From JACQAI01 sp035507915 (GTDB taxonomy: Bacteria > Pseudomonadota > Alphaproteobacteria > Elsterales > Elsteraceae), in NCBI GenBank assembly GCA_035507915.1, contig DATJNS010000500.1:1-34115 (forward strand): a DNA stretch of 34,115 bases, given 5' to 3'. Position 1 is the stretch's first letter; the number at the start of each line of letters is the position of its first letter. The notes under the pieces were generated by a model. It saw only the letters and a program-made list of their open reading frames with translations. It was not told where the DNA came from and ran no database searches. Both the position numbers and the translations under genes were made by a program. This document shows, one piece after another, positions 10,535-17,386 of the stretch.

Positions 10535-10568
10535 GGGCGCGCTCGCCACTGGTGCGAACGCGCCCTTT
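10535..10568 (+). terminator. Terminator-like hairpin after CoA-transferase pair
   Basis: GGGCGCGCTCGC (10535-10546) pairs with GCGAACGCGCCC (10554-10565) over 11 of 12 positions around the 7-nt loop CACTGGT, and is followed by TTTG and an A-run. The U-tract is short, so efficiency is uncertain. It separates the CoA-transferase transcript from the repeat-flanked endonuclease gene. Confidence 0.5.
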
Positions 10569-10577
10569 GAAAAATGA

Positions 10578-10614
10578 CTCCCTCCCTCCTTGTGGGGGAG
10601 GGTCGGGGAGGGGG
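10578..10614 (+). repeat. GC-rich repeat element, left copy flanking DUF559 gene
   Basis: Element of CTCCCTCC, TTGTGGGGGAGGG, TCGGGGAGGGGG. It contains the small stem CCCTCC/GGAGGG with a 7-nt loop. Its reverse complement matches the element at 10949-10993 over a continuous 21-bp core. Its GGGGAGGGGG end sits just before ATG 10616 and so supplies the ribosome-binding site of the DUF559 gene. Confidence 0.7.
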
Positions 10615-10615
10615 C

Positions 10616-10948
10616 ATGAGCTCGCCAAAGGCCCGCGAGCTGCGCATGAACATGACCGACGCCGAACGGCGGCTGTGGGCGAGGCTCCGGCGGAAGCAGC
10701 TCAATGGGCATCGGTTTCGTCGGCAAGTTCCAATTGGCCCTTACTTCGCGGACTTCGCCTGCTTTTCCGCTCGACTGGTCATCGAGGTCGACGGCACGGA
10801 ACACGATCTTGAAAGCGCATACGAGCAGGCGCGCACGGCGCGATTAGAGCGTGATGGCTTCCACGTACTGCGTTATTGGAATGAGGATGTGCTTAAGTCC
10901 ACGGACGAAGTGGTCGAGGACATTTGGCGCCACTTGGCTGCACGATGA
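10616..10948 (+). CDS. DUF559 (VSR-like) endonuclease-domain protein
   Basis: Small protein of the DUF559 family, related in fold to very-short-patch-repair and PD-(D/E)XK nucleases; its biological role is not established. ATG 10616 gives 110 residues. A longer in-frame start at 10574 would only translate the flanking repeat. Motifs: FRRQVPIGPYFADFAC with D46, LVIEVDGTEH with E57, D59 and H63 as candidate metal/catalytic residues, and GFHVLRYWNEDVL near the end. A hand count over 10681-10920 gives about 58% GC, against 73% in a 60-nt stretch of the preceding gene, and a TTA codon is used. Together with the inverted repeats hugging both ends, this suggests a mobile or recently acquired unit. 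Confidence 0.88.
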   Translation: MSSPKARELRMNMTDAERRLWARLRRKQLNGHRFRRQVPIGPYFADFACFSARLVIEVDGTEHDLESAYEQARTARLERDGFHVLRYWNEDVLKSTDEVVEDIWRHLAAR

Positions 10949-10993
10949 CCCCCCACCCCGACCCTCCCCCACAAGGGGGGAGGGGGAGGGAGG
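10949..10993 (-). repeat. GC-rich repeat element, right copy flanking DUF559 gene
   Basis: This begins at the first base after the DUF559 stop codon: CCCCCCACCCCGACCC, TCCCCCACAAGG, then GGGGAGGGGGAGGGAGG. It is in inverted orientation to the copy at 10578-10614, with identity through the CCCCGACCC-TCCCCCACAAGG core. The segment can fold on itself (CCCTCCCCC against GGGGGGAGGG). Confidence 0.7.
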
Positions 10994-11038
10994 TTGAGGT
11001 CGCGGCAGTACCGGATGCAGCACGGACGTGCCTGAGGG

Positions 11039-11953
11039 TCAGTCGGCGAAGGCGGCGAGCAGCTCCTCGATCGCCTTGAGCTGATTGCCGGCGGCCGAGC
11101 TCGGCACCAGGATGGGCGTGGCGACGCCGGCGGCGCGCCACGCCTCGACCGCGTCGCGCACCGCGGTCTTCGAGCCCGAGATCGTGACGTCGGCGAGCCA
11201 GCGGTCGCTCAGGCAGCGCGGCACGTCGTCGAGACGCTGCGCGGCGATCGCGCGTTCGACCGCCGCCATCTCGTCGCCGTAGCCGGCTTCCTTCCAGTAG
11301 TTGCGGTAGTTCGGCAGCATCGCGTAGTGGGTCAGCGACCGTCGGTGCACCGCTTTCGCCGCCTCGAGATCGCCGGTCACGCAGGTCGGGATCATGTTGC
11401 CGATGAAGAAGGCGGGATCGGCGCGCTTGGCGGGCGGCAGCGCCGCCAGCGAGTCGGCCATGTGGGAGCGGCAGCCGTTGGCGAACACCAGCCCGTCGGC
11501 GAGCTCGCCCGCCAGCGCGATCATCTTCTTGCGCAGGGTGGCGACGATGATCGGCGGCAGCGCGCCCAGGTTCTGGTGGCCGCGTAGTTTGGCGATGAAG
11601 TCGCGCGTGTCGGCGAGCGGATTGCCGGGCTTGGCGTCCCAGCGCACGTGCCCCGGCGCGTGGCTGACGCCGATGCCGAGGCGGAAGCGTCCGCCCGACA
11701 CTTCGTGCAGGAAGGCGGCGCTATGCGCAAAGTCCCAGACGCTGCGCGAATAGATCGGCGCGATCGCAGTGCCGAACACGATGCGCTCGGTGGCGAGCGC
11801 CAGCGCATCGCAGGTCGCGAGGTTGCCGAACAGGCTGGGCACGTAGATGCCGGCGAAGCCGCGGCGGTCGTACTCGCGCGCGATCTCCAGGGTGGCGCGG
11901 CGGCGGCCGGGTACCGCGACCAGGCTCACGGCGGGCAGAGAGGGCTGGGGCAT
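11039..11953 (-). CDS. LLM class flavin-dependent (F420-type) oxidoreductase
   Basis: Luciferase-like TIM-barrel oxidoreductase using a deazaflavin or flavin cofactor; the substrate is unknown. From ATG 11953 it is 304 residues (a GTG at 11974 would add seven). Family marks are YDRRGFAGIYVPSLFGN near the start, ATERIVFGTAIAPIYSRS, FLHEVSGGRFRLGIGVSHAP and LRGHQNLGALPPIIVATL. The C-terminal part contains PILVPSSAAG and a final helix. The start region lacks a strong Shine-Dalgarno sequence. A short inverted repeat, ACGCCCG/CGGGCGT, at 11973-11990 lies just upstream. The gene stands alone, divergent from the secreted-protein gene. Confidence 0.85.
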   Translation of the reverse strand: MPQPSLPAVSLVAVPGRRRATLEIAREYDRRGFAGIYVPSLFGNLATCDALALATERIVFGTAIAPIYSRSVWDFAHSAAFLHEVSGGRFRLGIGVSHAPGHVRWDAKPGNPLADTRDFIAKLRGHQNLGALPPIIVATLRKKMIALAGELADGLVFANGCRSHMADSLAALPPAKRADPAFFIGNMIPTCVTGDLEAAKAVHRRSLTHYAMLPNYRNYWKEAGYGDEMAAVERAIAAQRLDDVPRCLSDRWLADVTISGSKTAVRDAVEAWRAAGVATPILVPSSAAGNQLKAIEELLAAFAD

Positions 11954-12121
11954 CGCGCTACCGATCGATGGCACGCCCGGTCGCGGGCGTCATGCGAGCA
12001 TAAGCCGCCGCGGCGCATGAACGCGAGTTAATCCGCTGCGTCGTGCACGGCGGCGGCGCACCTGCGCGTAACACAACCATCGGCGATCTCGACGTCGAGC
12101 GCCGCTTGGCAGGAGGAAGAG

Positions 12122-12460
12122 ATGACCCGCTTCGGCAACCTGATGATGGCTGGCGCCGCCGCGTTCGTGCTGGCGACCGGTTTTTCGGCCTCGGCGTTCG
12201 CCGATACGCCGTGGCAGCAGAGCCATCCGCGCCGCGAGGAGGTCAACAACCGCCTCGGCTACCAATATCACCGGATCAATCAGGAATATCGCGAGGGCGA
12301 GATCAGCCGCGGCCGCGACGCGTACCTGCACCGCGAGGACCGTCAGGTGCGCGGCGAGGAGCGCTTGATGGCGCGCCAGGACGGCGGCCACATCACCCGC
12401 GTCGATCAGCGCGCGCTGAACCAGCAGGAGAACCGCATCAGCCGCCAGATCGGCCGTTGA
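12122..12460 (+). CDS. Small secreted Arg/Glu/Gln-rich repeat protein, function unknown
   Basis: The 112-residue exported protein has a signal peptide of about 27 residues ending SASAFA, then DTPWQQSHPRREEVNNRL. The mature part is highly charged and helical and contains a 30-residue-period repeat: GEISRGRDAYLHREDRQV (59-76) and GHITRVDQRALNQQENRI (89-106). Proteins of this appearance recur in proteobacterial genomes without assigned function, as far as I recall. GGAGGAAGAG lies immediately before ATG 12122. It is monocistronic and a GC-rich hairpin follows. Periplasmic location is inferred from the signal peptide. Confidence 0.85.
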   Translation: MTRFGNLMMAGAAAFVLATGFSASAFADTPWQQSHPRREEVNNRLGYQYHRINQEYREGEISRGRDAYLHREDRQVRGEERLMARQDGGHITRVDQRALNQQENRISRQIGR

Positions 12461-12473
12461 CCGTCGGTTCCGC

Positions 12474-12510
12474 CACCCCTCCCTCGCGGTCAGCCCGAGG
12501 GGGAGGGGTG
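12474..12510. repeat. GC-rich hairpin downstream of secreted-protein gene
   Basis: CACCCCTCCCTCG (12474-12486) pairs with CGAGGGGGAGGGGTG (12496-12510) with a 2-nt bulge and a 9-nt loop. It starts 13 nt after the stop codon. Its CACCCCTCCC/GGGAGGGGTG arms resemble the repeat elements around the DUF559 gene, so it may be a diverged member, or simply a rho-independent-like stop without a U-tract. Confidence 0.5.
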
Positions 12511-12570
12511 TCGCCTCCGGCCACCCCGGTGTAAGCTCGCCTCCGTTGCGAGCGACCCGAGGAGGAAGCG

Positions 12571-12963
12571 GTGGCCAGCTTCACGTACGACCACGTCCAC
12601 TTGCGCAGCCCGAACCCGGAAGCGACCGCGCTGTGGTACGAGAAAATGTTTGGCGCGGTGGTCAAGCGGTCGGTGCAGTCCGACGGCCGCAAGCGCGTCG
12701 ATCTCGATCTCGGCGGCATGACGGTCTTCATCGCGCCGGTGATCGCCGACAAGGGCACGGCGTCGCCGCCGGAGGCGCCCTATCTCGGGCTCGAGCATCT
12801 CGGCCTGCGCGTCGACGGCATCGACGCGGCGGTCGCCGAGCTCAAGCGCAAGGGCGCGGAGTTCACCATGGAGCCGACCACGATCCGGCCCGGCGTGCGC
12901 ATCGCTTTCCTGCGCGGCCCGGAGAACGTCTCGATCGAGATCCTCGACCGCAACGCCAAGTGA
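12571..12963 (+). CDS. VOC (glyoxalase/bleomycin-resistance) family protein
   Basis: Vicinal-oxygen-chelate fold metalloprotein of 130 residues; it could be a lyase, isomerase, dioxygenase or binding protein. The two beta-alpha-beta-beta-beta modules are visible: YDHVHLRSPNPEATALWYEKMFGA (N-terminal) and LEHLGLRVDGIDAAVAELKRKGAEF (C-terminal). Metal-ligand candidates are H8 or H10, the H in LEHLGL, and the E in VSIEILDR at the end. The start is GTG 12571 after AGGAGGA at 12560-12566. It stands alone, convergent with the MFS gene across a perfect GC-rich hairpin. Confidence 0.85.
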   Translation: MASFTYDHVHLRSPNPEATALWYEKMFGAVVKRSVQSDGRKRVDLDLGGMTVFIAPVIADKGTASPPEAPYLGLEHLGLRVDGIDAAVAELKRKGAEFTMEPTTIRPGVRIAFLRGPENVSIEILDRNAK

Positions 12964-12985
12964 AGACGCCTGGCTGAAACGCCGA

Positions 12986-13012
12986 GGGCGCGCCGGATAT
13001 CCCGGCGCGCCC
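12986..13012. terminator. Bidirectional hairpin between convergent genes
   Basis: GGGCGCGCCGG (12986-12996) and CCGGCGCGCCC (13002-13012) form a perfect 11-bp stem around ATATC. It lies in the 90-bp gap between the convergent VOC and MFS genes, so it probably ends both transcripts. No U-tract is present on either side. Confidence 0.55.
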
Positions 13013-13024
13013 CCGCGTCGCGGT

Positions 13025-13042
13025 CCTCTCCCGAGGGAGAGG
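13025..13042. repeat. Small perfect hairpin CCTCTCCC/GGGAGAGG
   Basis: Eight-bp perfect arms around a GA centre, located 11 bp before the end of the MFS gene. The CTCTCCC-GAGGGAGAG pattern is a common dispersed palindrome in alphaproteobacterial intergenic DNA. It may reinforce transcript termination for the minus-strand gene. Confidence 0.45.
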
Positions 13043-13053
13043 TGGCAGCTACC

Positions 13054-14328
13054 TCAAGCGACGACCAGCTCGGCCGTGATCTCCTTGCCATGGGTCTCCG
13101 GTCCGAGCAGCAGGGCGAACACGAAGCTCGCGCAGCCGACAGTCGTGCCGATCAGCATCGGGATGGCGAAGCCGAAGCCGTGGTCGACCGCGAAGTAGGT
13201 CAGGACCGGCGCCACCAAGCCGCCGAAGATGGCGCCCTGGTGGTAGCAGAAGCCGGTCGCCGTGCCGCGCACCTCGGTCGGGAACCGCTCGCACAGATAG
13301 CTCGGGTTCTGGCCGTAGATCGCGCCGGCGAACGCCGCCTGCAGGATGAAGCCGGCCGAGATCCACAGGAAGTCCGTGGTCAAGAGATAGAGCGGCGCGA
13401 CCGCGATGCCCATCAGCGCGGGAATGATCATCGACCACCGCCGCCCGATGCGATCGGCCAAATAGCCCCAAAAGCCCATGGCCAGGAAGCCGAGAGCGTT
13501 CGCGAACATCAGCGGCGTTGCGACCAAGGCCGGACTCAAATTGAGGTCCTTCTGCAGGTGCGTCGCGAACATCGCCCAGATCGAATAGTAGACGACGAAG
13601 CCGCTCGCCATCCACCAGCACGCCGTCAGTGTGTTGCCGATCATGCCGCGCTTGAAGATTTTCAGCAGCGGCACGCGTACTTGGCGTTCTTGCTCGCGCT
13701 GCTGCTTCCGGTTCTCGAGCCACACCTCGGGCTCCTTGACGAAGAAGCGGATGTAGACCACCGCGAACGCCGGCAGCACGCCGAGCATCAGGAGGCCGCG
13801 CCAGCCGATCGAGTTGAAGAGCAGGCCGTAGGCGGCGCTCGACAGCAGGAAGCCGAGGTTCCACGAGCCTTGCAGCACGCCGCTCATGAAGCCGCGCGAG
13901 CGCGTCGGCCATTGCTCCATGGCGAGCGAGGCGCCGGCCGGCCATTCCGCGCCCATGAAGATGCCGAGGAGCGCGCGGAAGAAGAACAGGAACGTGAAGG
14001 TCGGCGAGAAGCCGGCGATGAAGTTGCAGGCCGAGTAACCCAGGATCGAGAGCATCAGCGGTCCCTTGCGGCCGATCCGGTCGGCCACCCAGCCCGACCC
14101 GGTCGCGCCCACCAGCCGCAGCCACAGCGTGACGGTGAACAGGATCGCCACGTCGGTCAGCGGGATGCCGAATTCTTTGGCGATCGGCACCATGAGGAGC
14201 AGGAAAATGGTGAAATCGAAGGCATCCAGGGTCCAACCAAGCCAAGCGGCCACATAAGCCAGCCACTGTTCTTTCGTTGGTTCTTTCCACCAAGGGACTT
14301 GGCGCGCGTTCGCAGCGGCAATCGTCAT
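13054..14328 (-). CDS. MFS transporter, carboxylate/sialate:H+ symporter-like
   Basis: Twelve-helix inner-membrane secondary transporter of 424 residues. The N-terminal helix carries LGWTLDAFDFTIF, the LDxFDF motif of the sialate/lactate and aromatic-acid:H+ symporter families. The loop 2-3 signature is GWVADRIGRKGPL (about residues 79-91), repeated in the second half as GYLADRIGRR. RFPTEVRGTATGFCYHQGA is a typical helix 10-11 feature. GGGAGGT lies upstream of ATG 14328. The substrate is probably an organic acid, but this is not resolved. Two 10-bp direct repeats lie upstream. It is transcribed away from the response regulator gene, which lies upstream on the same strand. Confidence 0.9.
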   Translation of the reverse strand: MTIAAANARQVPWWKEPTKEQWLAYVAAWLGWTLDAFDFTIFLLLMVPIAKEFGIPLTDVAILFTVTLWLRLVGATGSGWVADRIGRKGPLMLSILGYSACNFIAGFSPTFTFLFFFRALLGIFMGAEWPAGASLAMEQWPTRSRGFMSGVLQGSWNLGFLLSSAAYGLLFNSIGWRGLLMLGVLPAFAVVYIRFFVKEPEVWLENRKQQREQERQVRVPLLKIFKRGMIGNTLTACWWMASGFVVYYSIWAMFATHLQKDLNLSPALVATPLMFANALGFLAMGFWGYLADRIGRRWSMIIPALMGIAVAPLYLLTTDFLWISAGFILQAAFAGAIYGQNPSYLCERFPTEVRGTATGFCYHQGAIFGGLVAPVLTYFAVDHGFGFAIPMLIGTTVGCASFVFALLLGPETHGKEITAELVVA

Positions 14329-14369
14329 CGCAAATACCTCCCGTTTTCAGCACGGATGCGGCCTTTTCA

Positions 14370-14403
14370 GCTCGCTTATGACATTCCGTGATCGCTCGCT
14401 TAT
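14370..14403 (-). promoter_or_regulatory. Direct repeats upstream of the MFS gene
   Basis: GCTCGCTTAT occurs at 14370-14379 and again at 14394-14403, in the same orientation and 24 bp apart. On the coding (minus) strand each copy reads ATAAGCGAGC and the distal one forms TATAAG, a possible -10 element. Two identical sites a little over two helical turns apart suggest a dimeric regulator or a duplicated promoter element. Confidence 0.4.
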
Positions 14404-14506
14404 ACACGATTAGCGCGCAATCGGGCAGTACTTCCTATGTCGCATGGGTTGCCGCAGGGGGGGCGGGGCGACACGGTGCGGGCGTGAAGGCGCGCGGCCG
14501 GGAGGA

Positions 14507-14887
14507 TCAACCGAGCGCTTTTTGAACCGCCCCGAGCAGCGCGTCCTTGTCGAACGGTTTGCGCAGACAGGATACGGCGCCGAACTCGCGCAGCGCGCGC
14601 AGGAACATCGACGGATGGGAGCCGCGCTGGCCCGTCATGCCGATGACCGGCATGTCCGGCACCGACGTCTGAAGACGGCGCACCAGTTCGATGCCGTCCA
14701 TGTCGGGCATGTAGAGGTCGGTCACCACGAGCGCGGCCGGGTGATCGATCAGGTGGTAGAGCGCGTCGCGCGACCGGGCGAAACCCGTGGTCGCGTAGCC
14801 GGCGCGCTCGAGATAAGTCGAGACGACGTCGAGGTAGGCGTCGTCGTCGTCGATCACGACGATGCGGGTCTCGGTCTGCGTTGCCAT
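14507..14887 (-). CDS. Single-domain response regulator (receiver only)
   Basis: Cytoplasmic phospho-receiver protein of 126 residues without an output domain, CheY/DivK-like in architecture. The acidic pocket is D13-D16 (VIDDDD), the phospho-acceptor is D57 in VVTDLYMPDMDG, the switch T85 lies in GMTGQ, and K110 is in CLRKPF. Start ATG 14887 is chosen because it begins right at the domain; a GTG at 14920 would add 11 residues lacking family similarity. No histidine kinase gene is in the window, so its partner is unknown. It is divergent from the MscS gene, with a cluster of palindromic GATAG sites between them. Confidence 0.9.
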   Translation of the reverse strand: MATQTETRIVVIDDDDAYLDVVSTYLERAGYATTGFARSRDALYHLIDHPAALVVTDLYMPDMDGIELVRRLQTSVPDMPVIGMTGQRGSHPSMFLRALREFGAVSCLRKPFDKDALLGAVQKALG

Positions 14888-15005
14888 GGCCGATGGAACT
14901 CCAGGAGAGGACGCGGGCACGGTGGCGCCGGTCGCGTTCGGGTTGGCGCAAATCTAGAGTGGCTGGGGCGCCGACGCGCGCCCGCGGTGGCATAGCGCCG
15001 GGGTT

Positions 15006-15031
15006 CTATCGGATAGGGGGATAGCTATCCC
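15006..15031. promoter_or_regulatory. Clustered GATAG/CTATC palindromes
   Basis: CTATC-G-GATAG (15006-15016) is followed by the perfect 14-bp palindrome GGGATAGCTATCCC (15018-15031). This makes four GATAG half-sites in 24 bp between two divergent genes. The arrangement looks like an operator for a dimeric regulator binding twice; the regulator is not identifiable. Confidence 0.45.
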
Positions 15032-15053
15032 GAGGCGGGGAGCCTGTCCCCCG

Positions 15054-17282
15054 ATGGCCGGTTTCGCTAGACTCTGGGCCTCGCGGCAAGCTCGGGTCGG
15101 GCGCATGTTTCTGCGGTTTCGGCGTGCATCGGCCGGCGCGCTGGCGGCGCTGGTGCTGGCGTTGCTCCTACCGGGGATCGGTCCCGGGGCGCTCGCGCAG
15201 GCGCCGGCGACGATTCGCGGCGACCACCAGGCCGAGGATCTCGGCCGACTGCTCGACTCGGCGCACGGCCAGAACATCGTCGTGCAGATCGCGCCGGCGG
15301 CCGGCCCGCCCGCGTCGCGCGGCGAGCGCCTCGAGGCCTCGGTGGCGACCTGGTGGCAGGACGCCGCCGACGACTTCCAGGCCGGGCTCGACCGCGGCAT
15401 CCAGGGCACGCGCGCGCTGCCGCGGCTGGTCGACGACTTCGAGCGGTCCTGGGACGCGCGCCGCAATGCCGGCTCGACCGGTGAGGCGGTGGAGCGCATC
15501 GCCGCCATCCTGATCGGCGGCATCGCGGTCGGCCTGTTCGTGCGCTGGCTGTTGCGCGCGGTCTTCCGGACGCGGGTGTCGAGCACCTTCTCCGCTCGGC
15601 TCGTCCTCGTCGCCGTGCGCGCGCTGGCCGACCTGATCGCGCTCGCCGCGTACGGGATCACCGCGTTCAAGCTGCGCGATGCGCTGCTCGACCAGCCCGA
15701 TCTGGCGCGCTTCGTCGCCACCGATCTCAGCCACGCGATCGTGTCGTTCTGTTTCTACTGGACCGGTGCGCGCTTCCTGCTGGCGCCCGACCCGTTCGGC
15801 CGCCGCATGCTCCCGATCGATCGGCCCGCCTGGCACTACGCCATGGTGATGCGCTACGCCGCAGGCTCGATCTTCATCTATGTGACCGTCACCCTGATCG
15901 CGGAGATCGGCAACGCCGACCAGGTGGCCGGCTGGTATCTGCTGACCGCGAGCGCGATCCTGCTCTTCAAGTTGTGGTGGTTCTGGAACGCGCGCCTGGA
16001 TTTTGCCGCGCTGGCACGCCTGTCGGGCGACGGCCTGCTGGCGCGCGGGGCGGGCGCCGTGGCAGCCTGGGTGCTGATCGGCGTCGCGCTGGCCGACTGG
16101 GTGGTCGGCCAGTTCGCCGCGGTGCTGACCGACGGTGTGTGGTGGGGCGTCGCGGCCGGCACCACCCAGATCGCGGTGGCGCTGCTGCCGATCATCGCCG
16201 CCGGTGCCGACTTGACGGTCGCGGCGGCGCTCGGCGCCGAGGACCCGGACGTGCCGCCGCTGCGCAAGGCGACGATCGCGGTCGGCCGCGCGCTCGCCTG
16301 CGGCGGCGTGTGGATCCTCGGCGTGGTCGCGCTCGCCGAGATGTGGGGCGTCTACCTGCTGACGCCGGGGTCCGCGATCGCGGCGGCGACGCTGCGCGTG
16401 GTGCTGACCTTGGGCATCGCGCTGGTCACCGGCTGGACCTTGTGGCGGTTCGCGTCGGCCTACCTGGCCGAGCACGCGCCGAAGCCGCGCGCGGTGCTGC
16501 CCGGCGTCGAGGACGAGACGGCCGAGCCGCCGGCGCAGACCCGGCTGGCGACGGCCTTGCCGCTGGTGCGCGTCGTCATCCTCGGCGCGGTGCTGGGCAC
16601 GACCGGGCTGATCGTGCTGTCGACCTTGGGCGTCGACATCGGGCCGCTGCTCGCCGGGTTCGGCGTGATCGGCCTGGCGATCTCGTTCGGCTCGCAGGCG
16701 CTGGTGCGCGACATCGTCTCGGGCATCTTCTTCATGGCCGACGACGCCTTCCGCATCGGCGAGTACATCGACACCGGCCGTCTCAAGGGCACGGTCGAGA
16801 AGATCACCCTGCGCTCGGTCCAGCTGCGCCACCAGAGCGGCCTCGTGCATACCATCCCGTTCGGCCAGCTGCAGGCGATCACCAACGCCAGCCGCGACTG
16901 GGCGACCGTCAAGTTCAACATCCGGCTCGAGCGCGGCAGCGATCTCGAGCGGGCGCGCAAGATCATCAAGCGCGTGGGCCAGGAGATGCTCGAGGACCCG
17001 GAGCTCGCCAACGAGATCATCCTGCCCCTCAAGCTGCAGGGCGTCGCCGAGATCACCGACAGCGCGATCGTGTGCCGGCTCAAGGTCACGGCCAAGCCGG
17101 CGCGCTCGAGCTGGGTCCAGCGCGAGGCGCTGAAGCGCGTCTACGGCGCGCTCGAGGCCGAGGGCATCTCGTTCGCGCAGGGCGCCGTCACGGTGCGGTC
17201 GGCCGACGATCACCTGCCGGCGCCGGTCGCGGGCGGCGCCAGCGTCGCCGCGCTGCCCGCGCCCAGCGAAGCCGCGGGCTAG
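15054..17282 (+). CDS. Mechanosensitive channel, MscS family (large form)
   Basis: Inner-membrane pressure-relief channel of 742 residues, much longer than E. coli MscS (286) and closer to the YbdG/YnaI/MscK-like extended forms. The N-terminus has a signal-type helix (ASAGALAALVLALLLPGIG to ALAQ, about 25-49), then a roughly 90-residue periplasmic segment and about eight extra membrane helices. The MscS core lies near 515-690. The pore helix is GPLLAGFGVIGLAISFGSQA, followed by LVRDIVSGIFFMADDAFRIGEYI and the beta-domain with KGTVEKITLRSVQLRHQSG. ATG 15054 has GGGGAG 11 nt upstream; ATG 15105 would give a cleaner signal peptide. The C-terminal 40 residues are Ala/Pro-rich. Confidence 0.92.
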   Translation: MAGFARLWASRQARVGRMFLRFRRASAGALAALVLALLLPGIGPGALAQAPATIRGDHQAEDLGRLLDSAHGQNIVVQIAPAAGPPASRGERLEASVATWWQDAADDFQAGLDRGIQGTRALPRLVDDFERSWDARRNAGSTGEAVERIAAILIGGIAVGLFVRWLLRAVFRTRVSSTFSARLVLVAVRALADLIALAAYGITAFKLRDALLDQPDLARFVATDLSHAIVSFCFYWTGARFLLAPDPFGRRMLPIDRPAWHYAMVMRYAAGSIFIYVTVTLIAEIGNADQVAGWYLLTASAILLFKLWWFWNARLDFAALARLSGDGLLARGAGAVAAWVLIGVALADWVVGQFAAVLTDGVWWGVAAGTTQIAVALLPIIAAGADLTVAAALGAEDPDVPPLRKATIAVGRALACGGVWILGVVALAEMWGVYLLTPGSAIAAATLRVVLTLGIALVTGWTLWRFASAYLAEHAPKPRAVLPGVEDETAEPPAQTRLATALPLVRVVILGAVLGTTGLIVLSTLGVDIGPLLAGFGVIGLAISFGSQALVRDIVSGIFFMADDAFRIGEYIDTGRLKGTVEKITLRSVQLRHQSGLVHTIPFGQLQAITNASRDWATVKFNIRLERGSDLERARKIIKRVGQEMLEDPELANEIILPLKLQGVAEITDSAIVCRLKVTAKPARSSWVQREALKRVYGALEAEGISFAQGAVTVRSADDHLPAPVAGGASVAALPAPSEAAG

Positions 17283-17386
17283 TCGCCGGCGGCGCGTCCG
17301 GGGGCCGTCCGGCGGCGCCCGTCTGGAGCGCGCCGGCCGGGTCTGCTAGCCTCGCTCGTCCGCTCCATTGGAAAGGGATTGACCCC

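Noticed and set aside
10574..10615. Longer start of the DUF559 gene
   Set aside because: It would translate the flanking GC-rich repeat (LLVGEGRGGG); ATG 10616 has the ribosome-binding site and fits the family start.
10578..10993. CRISPR array or insertion sequence at the DUF559 locus
   Set aside because: Only two inverted repeat copies, no regular spacers, no transposase; the pattern is closer to a REP-like arrangement.
15168..17213. Very long open frame (681 codons) antisense to the MscS gene
   Set aside because: High GC removes stop codons from the antisense frame; the product is Arg/Asp/Gln-rich with no domain, while the plus strand has a clear channel protein.
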